A stretch of 12,258 nt of DNA from assembly GCA_019057735.1 (NCBI GenBank), contig JAHLWV010000046.1, positions 1 to 12,258 on the forward strand, read 5' to 3'. A program made the position numbers and the translations under genes. This DNA is from Promethearchaeota archaeon. GTDB lineage: Archaea > Asgardarchaeota > Lokiarchaeia > Sigynarchaeales > SOKP01. The notes under the pieces were generated by a model that had not been told where the DNA came from, made no database searches, and saw only the letters and a program-made list of their open reading frames with translations. Shown in pieces: positions 1 through 5,708 of this stretch; position 1 is the stretch's first letter, and every line of letters begins with the position of its first letter.

Positions 1-40
1 ACTCAAAATATAAGTATAAAAAATGCATAAAAAAAATATT

Positions 41-50
41 GATATATAAT
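41..50 (+). promoter_or_regulatory. Candidate archaeal TATA box for the first molybdopterin operon
   Basis: The sequence GATATATAAT lies 20-29 nt before the ATG at 70 and is preceded by an A-rich stretch that could act as a BRE. With the usual archaeal spacing of about 25 nt, transcription would start almost at the ATG, giving a leaderless mRNA. This agrees with the lack of a Shine-Dalgarno motif in front of this gene. The surrounding DNA is very AT-rich, so chance matches are easy. Confidence 0.45.
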
Positions 51-69
51 ATGAGAAGAAAATAATATT

Positions 70-2310
70 ATGGAAAATCAAGAAGAATTACAGGAAGAAG
101 AAAGGATTAAGATTGTTCGAACCACTTCTGCCTTTGATTGTGGTGGGCGGTGTCCACTTAGAGTTCATGTAGAAGATGGAAAAATAACAAGAATTGAAAC
201 CGATGATTATGAAGTTAAAGGAGAACAGCTTAGAGCATGTTTAAGATGTCGAGCTCTTCGACAATATGTATATCATCCTAATCGATTGAAATTTCCCTTA
301 AAACGAGATGGTCCAAAAGGTTCTGGAAAATTTAAGAGAATATCTTGGGATGAGGCTTTAACTGAAGTTGCTGATAAACTGAAGGAAGTCAAAGAAAAAT
401 ACGGTAATTCAAGCATATTTTTAGCAACAGGAGGAGGATATCAAGCAGCTTTTCACGATGGGATGCTATCAATGATGAGGTTGTTTACTCAGTTTGGAGG
501 TTATTCAACACATTATGGAAATATATCCTCTGAAGGCGCTATATATGCTACTCAATCAATGTATAAATCTCCATTTGTAGGACACAGTCGTGAAGATCTA
601 TTAAATTCAAAACTCATAATAATGTGGGGATGGGATCCAGCAAGAATGATTTCTGGAACAGATACGATTTTCAACCTCATCAAAGCTAAAGAAAAAGGAA
701 TAAAAATTGTAAGCATTGATCCTAGATATACTGATTCTGCTGTAATTCTGGCGGATCAATGGATACCAATTATCCCTGGAACCGATGTAGCTATGATGGT
801 AGCTATGGTATATGTAATAATCAAAGAAAATTTACATGATCAAGAGTTCCTGGACAAATACACAGTAGGGTTTGATAAATTCAAAGCTTATGTATTGGGA
901 GATGAAGATGGCACCCCAAAAACCCCTGAATGGGCAGAAAAAATAACTTCTGTTCCAGCCCAAATTATTATTGATCTTGCAATAGAATATGGAAAAACTA
1001 AACCTGCAGCCCTTATGGATTGTCAAGGTCCAGCAAGATCTGCTGTAGGTGAGTTATATAATCGTGCAGCTATTACTTTAACAGCTATGACAGGAAATAT
1101 TGGAGTTCATGGAGGGAGCGCTGCAGGTGGGTTGATGGGCATTCCTTATGGTCATATGTTTTTCAGAGCTGGGATTCCCCCGCCAGAAAGAAATCCCGTT
1201 GAAGTAGGTTTGAAATCTGTGCGAGGTTCTATGGATCTGAATTTGAGGTTTCAAGCAAGGTGTCATACAAATAAGATGTTTGATGCGATATTGAAAGGCA
1301 AAGACGGTGGATATCCGTTTGATGTAAAGTTTGCCTATTTTGTAAATAATAACTTCTTAAATCAAGTGGGTAATGTTAATAAGTCTGTAAAAGCGTTGAA
1401 AAAGCTTGATTACATGGTTATTGCTGATTTATGGCTGACTCCTACGGCAAGATATGCAGATATAATTCTACCCGTTTCAAGTATTGCAGAAAGAAGTGAT
1501 CTTACAAGGCCTTGGCCCTCTGGTCCGTATTTTACTATCGCTAATAAAGCAATAGAACCGCTTGGAGAGTGTAAATCTGATATAAGGATTGCTGAAGAAT
1601 TAGCAGATAAATTAGGTGTTGATGAGTTTGTTAAATACCCAGATGAAGACAAAGCCTTAAAATTTATGCTTAAAATGACTGCTGATACCAGAAAAGAAAT
1701 CAAAAACTATCGAAAATTTAAAGAAGATGGTATTCATAGAATAAAGTTTGAGGAACCTTACGTTGCTTTCAAGAAAGAAATTGAAGACCCTGAAAATAAT
1801 CCCCTTGGAACACCATCTGGAAAGATTGAAATCTACTCTCAAAGAATTGCTGATCTTAACGATGCAGACAACCCTGCTGTCCCAAAATATATGGAACGAT
1901 GGGAAGGTAGATATGATCCTCTATCCAAGAAATATCCTCTTCAAATGTTATCACCTCATCCAAAGAGTAGGATTCATTCAGAAATGTTTTTGGTTGAATG
2001 GCTTAAAGAGGTTGACCCACATATAGCATGGATAAACCCAATTGATGCTGAATCTAGAGGAATAAAAGATGGTGATGAAATCTTAGTTTATAATGATAGG
2101 GGAAAACTTACAATAAAAGCATGGCTTACTGAAAGAATTATTCCTGGAGTAATTAGCATTTTTGAAGGAGCGTGGTATGATCCAGATGAAAACGGAATTG
2201 ATAGAGGAGGATGTGTTAACACTCTAACAAAAGATGCATATTCGCCGGGTGGAGCGTCTGCTTTGAAATCATGTTTAGTAGAAATGAAAGTATTTGATGG
2301 AGGTGCTTAA
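70..2310 (+). CDS. Molybdopterin (Mo/W-bisPGD) oxidoreductase, large catalytic subunit, copy 1
   Basis: A 746-residue member of the DMSO reductase superfamily. Visible landmarks are the N-terminal Fe-S region (DCGGRCPL, C24 and C28; ACLRC, C57 and C60), the cofactor-binding stretch LIIMWGWDPA, a candidate metal-ligand serine at S153 in the motif ISSEGA, and a C-terminal molydopterin dinucleotide-binding domain from about residue 620 with HPKSRIHS and AYSPGGAS. The length is normal and the end is complete. The N-terminus has no twin-arginine signal, so the enzyme should stay in the cytosol. The first cysteine expected in the Fe-S site is absent (S20) and an extra cysteine, C60, sits where the paralogue at 5708-8002 has Gly. 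The ferredoxin subunit follows after 1 nt, so the two form one complex. The closest functional parallels I can suggest are soluble two-subunit enzymes such as pyrogallol transhydroxylase or catechol dehydroxylases. The substrate is unknown. Confidence 0.93.
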   Translation: MENQEELQEEERIKIVRTTSAFDCGGRCPLRVHVEDGKITRIETDDYEVKGEQLRACLRCRALRQYVYHPNRLKFPLKRDGPKGSGKFKRISWDEALTEVADKLKEVKEKYGNSSIFLATGGGYQAAFHDGMLSMMRLFTQFGGYSTHYGNISSEGAIYATQSMYKSPFVGHSREDLLNSKLIIMWGWDPARMISGTDTIFNLIKAKEKGIKIVSIDPRYTDSAVILADQWIPIIPGTDVAMMVAMVYVIIKENLHDQEFLDKYTVGFDKFKAYVLGDEDGTPKTPEWAEKITSVPAQIIIDLAIEYGKTKPAALMDCQGPARSAVGELYNRAAITLTAMTGNIGVHGGSAAGGLMGIPYGHMFFRAGIPPPERNPVEVGLKSVRGSMDLNLRFQARCHTNKMFDAILKGKDGGYPFDVKFAYFVNNNFLNQVGNVNKSVKALKKLDYMVIADLWLTPTARYADIILPVSSIAERSDLTRPWPSGPYFTIANKAIEPLGECKSDIRIAEELADKLGVDEFVKYPDEDKALKFMLKMTADTRKEIKNYRKFKEDGIHRIKFEEPYVAFKKEIEDPENNPLGTPSGKIEIYSQRIADLNDADNPAVPKYMERWEGRYDPLSKKYPLQMLSPHPKSRIHSEMFLVEWLKEVDPHIAWINPIDAESRGIKDGDEILVYNDRGKLTIKAWLTERIIPGVISIFEGAWYDPDENGIDRGGCVNTLTKDAYSPGGASALKSCLVEMKVFDGGA
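2299..2305 (+). promoter_or_regulatory. Strong Shine-Dalgarno that fixes a TTG start
   Basis: GGAGGTG sits inside the last codons of the large subunit, 6 nt before TTG at 2312. It is a near-full match to the anti-Shine-Dalgarno sequence and lies downstream of the more upstream TTG (2294) and ATG (2297) of the same frame, so it cannot serve them. It therefore selects TTG 2312, and the resulting protein begins MQVGFYFDQTRC, closely matching MTQMGFYFDQTRC of the paralogue. Confidence 0.8.
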
Positions 2311-2311
2311 T

Positions 2312-2869
2312 TTGCAAGTTGGTTTTTATTTTGATCAAACACGTTGTATAGGCTGTTCAACTTGTGCAGTTGCCTGTAAAGATTGGCATGACATACCTGC
2401 AGGCCCTGAAAAATGGATGACAATACTGTATAATGAAAGTGGTAAATTTCCTGATGTATTTGTCAGCTATCTTATTAGACCTTGTTTTCAATGTGAGGAT
2501 CCTGTTTGTATACCTGTTTGTCCCGTGGAGGCAATTACTAAAAGAGAAGAAGATGGAATAGTAGTGGTCGATAGTGAGAAATGCATAGGAAAAGACGAAT
2601 GTGGGTTTAAATGCTTAAAGGCATGCCCTTATGATGCCCCTCAATTTGGTCCTGAAAAAGAGGCGAAAATGAAAAAGTGTAATTATTGCGTAGATAGACA
2701 TTTAGAAGGGAAATTGCCGATTTGCGTTGAATCTTGTCGAACTCATGCTCTCGATGTTGGTACCCTCGAAGAATTAAAAGGAAAATACGGTGATATAACA
2801 GAAACAGATAACTTCGTGTATTCTGAAAGAACCAAACCAGCAATTATTTTCAAACCAAAGAAAAACTAA
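2312..2869 (+). CDS. Four-cluster ferredoxin subunit of molybdopterin oxidoreductase, copy 1
   Basis: A 185-residue electron-transfer subunit of the DmsB/HycB type. It carries sixteen cysteines in four groups, enough for four [4Fe-4S] clusters: C12/15/18/22, C58/61/66/70, C91/97/101/105 and C123/126/138/142. The third group has the uncommon spacing C-x5-C-x3-C-x3-C (CIGKDECGFKC), shared with the paralogue at 5145-5708. The start is taken as TTG 2312 rather than the TTG at 2294, because a GGAGGTG motif stands 6 nt before it. The gene begins 1 nt after the stop of the large subunit, indicating translational coupling and a stable complex. It has no signal peptide or membrane helix, and no NrfD/DmsC-type anchor follows. 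It probably takes electrons to or from the molybdenum site in the cytosol; the partner carrier is not identified. Confidence 0.93.
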   Translation: MQVGFYFDQTRCIGCSTCAVACKDWHDIPAGPEKWMTILYNESGKFPDVFVSYLIRPCFQCEDPVCIPVCPVEAITKREEDGIVVVDSEKCIGKDECGFKCLKACPYDAPQFGPEKEAKMKKCNYCVDRHLEGKLPICVESCRTHALDVGTLEELKGKYGDITETDNFVYSERTKPAIIFKPKKN

Positions 2870-2958
2870 AATTAATATAATCTAAATAACAGGAATAAGA
2901 ATGTTTAAAGCAATGAATAAAAATTTAGATGTAAAATATAAAATTTAGATGAAAGAAA

Positions 2959-4101
2959 ATGACCGAAACATTAGATCAAGAAACATATAAGAAATATAAA
3001 AGAACCGCTCAGATAATAAATGGAGCCGGCGGTACTCCTTTTCCTATTACGGATACCTTAATCACGATTTTAAGGCACATCGTACCTGATGAAGAGGATC
3101 TCGCTTTTATAAAATTTTTTAGAAGGAAGACATCGCAAACCATGGAACAGTTAAAGGAGAGTAGTAAATTATCTGAAGAGGAAATATTGCGAAATGTTGA
3201 GAAGTTAGCGAAAATAGGATTAATTTTTAACCAACCGAATAGACACGGTCTCATGGTATACAGATTGATGCCCTTCGTTGATGTAGGTGTTTTTGAATAC
3301 ACTTTTATGGGAAAATTGGAAGATACAGAGGAAAACAGAGAGTTAGCGCGACTTTTCCGCAAATTGACATCAGATGCGATAGGTAAATTAAAGAAAAATT
3401 ATGACGTAATGCTAAGCTTCTTGAAAGATAGACCGGCTGTTGATAGAACCATACCTTTTACCGAAAATAAAACTACTGGAGCCGAAATAGAAATTATTGT
3501 AGATGAAACATTAGATATTCCTGAAGAGAAAATCTTACCGGTTCAAAAAGTAGAAGAACTTGTTGCGAAATTTGATGATATTGCTGTAGGTCACTGTTTT
3601 TGCCGCCACCATCACGATTTATTAGGGGATCCGTGCAAACAAACGGATATAAGAGAGAACTGCTTTACTTTCGGAAAATCCGCGCGATTTACCGCAGAAC
3701 AAGGTTTTGCCAGATTGATCTCAAAGGAAGAAGCTTTGGATATCATAAGGAGATCGGATGAGGATGGATTAGTTCATAAAGCCTATCATCCCCATTTTGA
3801 CACGACTAAGGATGAAACCAGTTTATGTATTTGCTGTAATTGTTGTTGCGGTCAAGCGGGAGGGTTTAATGTCAATGCGACAAATTATATTGCTCAAATT
3901 GATCAAGAGGTATGTACTGGGTGTGGTACTTGCGTTGAAAATTGTCATACGGGAACGATGCAATTAAATGACGATAATATAGCCGATGTGGGAGATTCTT
4001 GTATCGGGTGCGGCGTGTGTGCATATTATTGTCCAGAACAAGCGATTTCTTTAAAAGAAAATAAGAGGATTGTTCGTTTTACACCCCCTCGACCTGAATA
4101 A
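2959..4101 (+). CDS. 4Fe-4S ferredoxin-domain protein with N-terminal winged-helix-like region
   Basis: A 380-residue protein. Residues about 25-105 look like a winged-helix fold (an LKESSKLSEEEILRNVEKL helix pair followed by a strand-rich GLIFNQPNRHGLMVYRL). The middle carries C213 and C215 (HCFCRHHHD), C227 and C236. A dense cysteine knot follows at C290/C292/C293/C295/C296/C297 (CICCNCCC), and then two classic ferredoxin motifs, C319/322/325/329 and C348/351/354/358. Proteins of this general make-up occur in strict anaerobes; I do not know a proven reaction for them. It lies 89 nt after the ferredoxin subunit in the same direction, so it may be co-transcribed and act as electron carrier or redox-sensing partner of the molybdopterin enzyme. 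The region between residues 105 and 212 is not recognised. A terminator-like element follows the stop. Confidence 0.85.
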   Translation: MTETLDQETYKKYKRTAQIINGAGGTPFPITDTLITILRHIVPDEEDLAFIKFFRRKTSQTMEQLKESSKLSEEEILRNVEKLAKIGLIFNQPNRHGLMVYRLMPFVDVGVFEYTFMGKLEDTEENRELARLFRKLTSDAIGKLKKNYDVMLSFLKDRPAVDRTIPFTENKTTGAEIEIIVDETLDIPEEKILPVQKVEELVAKFDDIAVGHCFCRHHHDLLGDPCKQTDIRENCFTFGKSARFTAEQGFARLISKEEALDIIRRSDEDGLVHKAYHPHFDTTKDETSLCICCNCCCGQAGGFNVNATNYIAQIDQEVCTGCGTCVENCHTGTMQLNDDNIADVGDSCIGCGVCAYYCPEQAISLKENKRIVRFTPPRPE

Positions 4102-4130
4102 ATCTATATAAAATTTCCCCAATTAAGGTG

Positions 4131-4174
4131 TAGAGAATTTCTCTATAATTAGAATCTTTTTTTTTCCTTTTTTT
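4131..4174 (+). terminator. Hairpin plus T-tract terminator of the plus-strand operon
   Basis: A perfect inverted repeat TAGAGAA-T-TTCTCTA (4131-4145) begins 30 nt after the stop codon at 4101 and is followed by runs of nine T (4157-4165) and seven T (4168-4174). Oligo-T tracts are the main termination signal in archaea. The element lies in the gap between the convergent operons. It reads as a terminator only on the plus strand; the minus-strand gene ending at 4196 has no matching T-run. Confidence 0.6.
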
Positions 4175-4195
4175 ATTTTGGCTATTTAGATGTAA

Positions 4196-5038
4196 TCAAT
4201 CTACAATTGCATAGGCATTACCAAGTACTACCGCTCCTCGCTCTGTTCGCATTTGAATTATGTAGCGGCCATTTTCTTTCCAACCTTCTGTTGTTAAAGT
4301 TTCTCCCGGGTAAACTTCACTTGTAAACCTTGCTTTGAATTCTTTAAAACGAGTAACATCTCCATCGCAAAGACCATAAACTATCGCTCGTGTGGCATAA
4401 CCATAGGTACAGAGTCCGTGAAGGATTGGCTTAGTGAATTTTCCGCTTCTCTTAGCAAATTCAGGATCTATATGTAGTGGGTTTAAATCTTGATTTAACC
4501 TATATAAGGCAGCTTGATTGTCATTAGTTTTATATGCTATACTAAAATCAGGTTTAACCCCTTCAGGAGGATTTAGCGGTTCTGCTTTCGGCCCACTTTC
4601 TCCACCAAAACCCCCTTCACCAATATAAAAATGAACATATTTAGCATCAAACACTTTAGTACCATCAGCAGTCGTACCTGTCATTTTCGTATGAATAACT
4701 GCTGCTTTTCCTTTATCATAGATATTTTCACATACTCCTACTACTTTTATTTCGCCCGCTTTGGGAAAGGGTTTATAAAGTTTAATCATTTGTTCTCCAT
4801 GAATAAAACGAGACCCATCAATTCCCTTTTTACTATGTCTTGGGAATCCTATCCCCGCAACAATGCAAGCATAACTAGGAAAAACTTTTAGACCACCTTT
4901 AGCTCCTTCATAAACAAATGATAGCTCGTCAGGCTGAGCACCAATCCCTAAGTTATAAAGTATTACATCTTTCCAAGAATATGTAAAAGTTCTTTCCTTA
5001 GTTTCTTTTCCTATAATCTCTAAATCCAAACTTGTCAT
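4196..5038 (-). CDS. MaoC-type (R)-specific enoyl-CoA hydratase (hydratase 2 family)
   Basis: About 280 residues with two hot-dog repeats, as in the hydratase 2 part of peroxisomal multifunctional enzyme type 2. The family adds water to trans-2-enoyl-CoA to give (R)-3-hydroxyacyl-CoA. The C-terminal half carries the signature YRLNQDLNPLHIDPEFA with the catalytic pair D184 and H189, followed by KPILHGLCTYG, typical of the family. The usual SGD of the signature is replaced by NQD (residues 182-184), which may tune activity or substrate. ATG 5038 is chosen over the in-frame GTG at 5047, because that GTG is part of a GTGAT motif that looks like the ribosome-binding site. It lies 106 nt downstream of the second ferredoxin subunit, possibly with its own promoter. 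No membrane segments are seen. Confidence 0.9.
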   Translation of the reverse strand: MTSLDLEIIGKETKERTFTYSWKDVILYNLGIGAQPDELSFVYEGAKGGLKVFPSYACIVAGIGFPRHSKKGIDGSRFIHGEQMIKLYKPFPKAGEIKVVGVCENIYDKGKAAVIHTKMTGTTADGTKVFDAKYVHFYIGEGGFGGESGPKAEPLNPPEGVKPDFSIAYKTNDNQAALYRLNQDLNPLHIDPEFAKRSGKFTKPILHGLCTYGYATRAIVYGLCDGDVTRFKEFKARFTSEVYPGETLTTEGWKENGRYIIQMRTERGAVVLGNAYAIVD

Positions 5039-5042
5039 TTTA

Positions 5043-5047
5043 ATCAC
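5043..5047 (-). promoter_or_regulatory. GTGAT ribosome-binding site before the MaoC gene
   Basis: GTGAT is complementary to the 3' part of the archaeal anti-Shine-Dalgarno sequence and stands 4 nt before ATG 5038. It argues against using the overlapping GTG codon at 5047 as the start. The same arrangement recurs before three other genes in the window. The spacing is on the short side. Confidence 0.45.
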
Positions 5048-5144
5048 ATATTAAATTTACATATTACATTTAAACATTTTTTAATTAAATTATAATTCTA
5101 ATAGTTTATTAATTATTTCAATTCTATATTTAGAATAAAACAAG

Positions 5145-5708
5145 TTATATACTTCTTTTTGGCGTAAATATGATAGAAGGTTTAATTTTATCATTATTAA
5201 GAAATCCTTCAGCTTCAACAATGTTCCCATATTTTTCTTGTAATTGTTCCATTGATCCTACATCAAGAGCGTACATTGGACACGCTTCAGCGCATATTGT
5301 TTGTTGACCTTTCTCCAGCCGGTCTAGACAAAGATCACATTTTTCCATTTTTGAATTTAATTCAATACTGAATTGTGGGGCTTCCCACGGACAGACTTTT
5401 AAGCATTTAAACCCACATTCGTCTTTTCCAATACATTTTTCGCCATCAACTATAACGATTCCATCTTTCTCCCTTTTCGTTATAGCGCTTGTGGGACACG
5501 CCTTCACACATGGAGGATCAGCACAATGATTGCATGCAATAGCTAAGTACGATAGGAATAAGTTAGGAAACTTTCCTTTTTCAATTGTATTAATTCTTAT
5601 CCAATTTATTGGTCCAGCAGGTGTATCGTGCCAATCCTTACAGGCTACAGCACAGGTAAAACAACCAGTGCACCGTGTTTGATCAAAATAAAAACCCATT
5701 TGAGTCAT
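5145..5708 (-). CDS. Four-cluster ferredoxin subunit of molybdopterin oxidoreductase, copy 2
   Basis: A 187-residue paralogue of the protein at 2312-2869, similar along its whole length. Cysteines fall in four groups for four [4Fe-4S] clusters: C13/16/19/23, C59/62/67/71, C92/98/102/106 and C124/127/139/143, with the same odd C-x5-C-x3-C-x3-C third motif. The start ATG shares one base with the stop of the upstream large subunit (TAATG) and has a GGAGGG motif 6 nt before it, so the two genes are translationally coupled and encode one heterodimer. The C-terminal tail (EAEGF, NNDK, KPSIIFTPK) is the part also found as a decayed fragment at 10852-10974. There is no signal peptide or transmembrane segment. 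Its role is electron transfer between the molybdopterin site and a soluble carrier. Confidence 0.93.
   Translation of the reverse strand: MTQMGFYFDQTRCTGCFTCAVACKDWHDTPAGPINWIRINTIEKGKFPNLFLSYLAIACNHCADPPCVKACPTSAITKREKDGIVIVDGEKCIGKDECGFKCLKVCPWEAPQFSIELNSKMEKCDLCLDRLEKGQQTICAEACPMYALDVGSMEQLQEKYGNIVEAEGFLNNDKIKPSIIFTPKRSI

Noticed and set aside
2920..2951. Two copies of AAAATTTAGATG 20 bp apart before the winged-helix Fe-S gene
   Set aside because: Short and very AT-rich; it could be an operator, but chance repetition is likely in this base composition.
4631..4891. 86-codon frame on the plus strand within the MaoC gene
   Set aside because: Composition is that of an antisense shadow (Ser/Phe/Tyr-rich), with no motif, and it is fully inside a clear enzyme gene. 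The same applies to the other antisense frames over the molybdopterin and ferredoxin genes.
5121..5136. Inverted repeat ATTCTA-TATT-TAGAAT after ferredoxin subunit copy 2
   Set aside because: Only six AT-rich base pairs, with no T-run following on the minus strand, so not supported as a terminator or operator.
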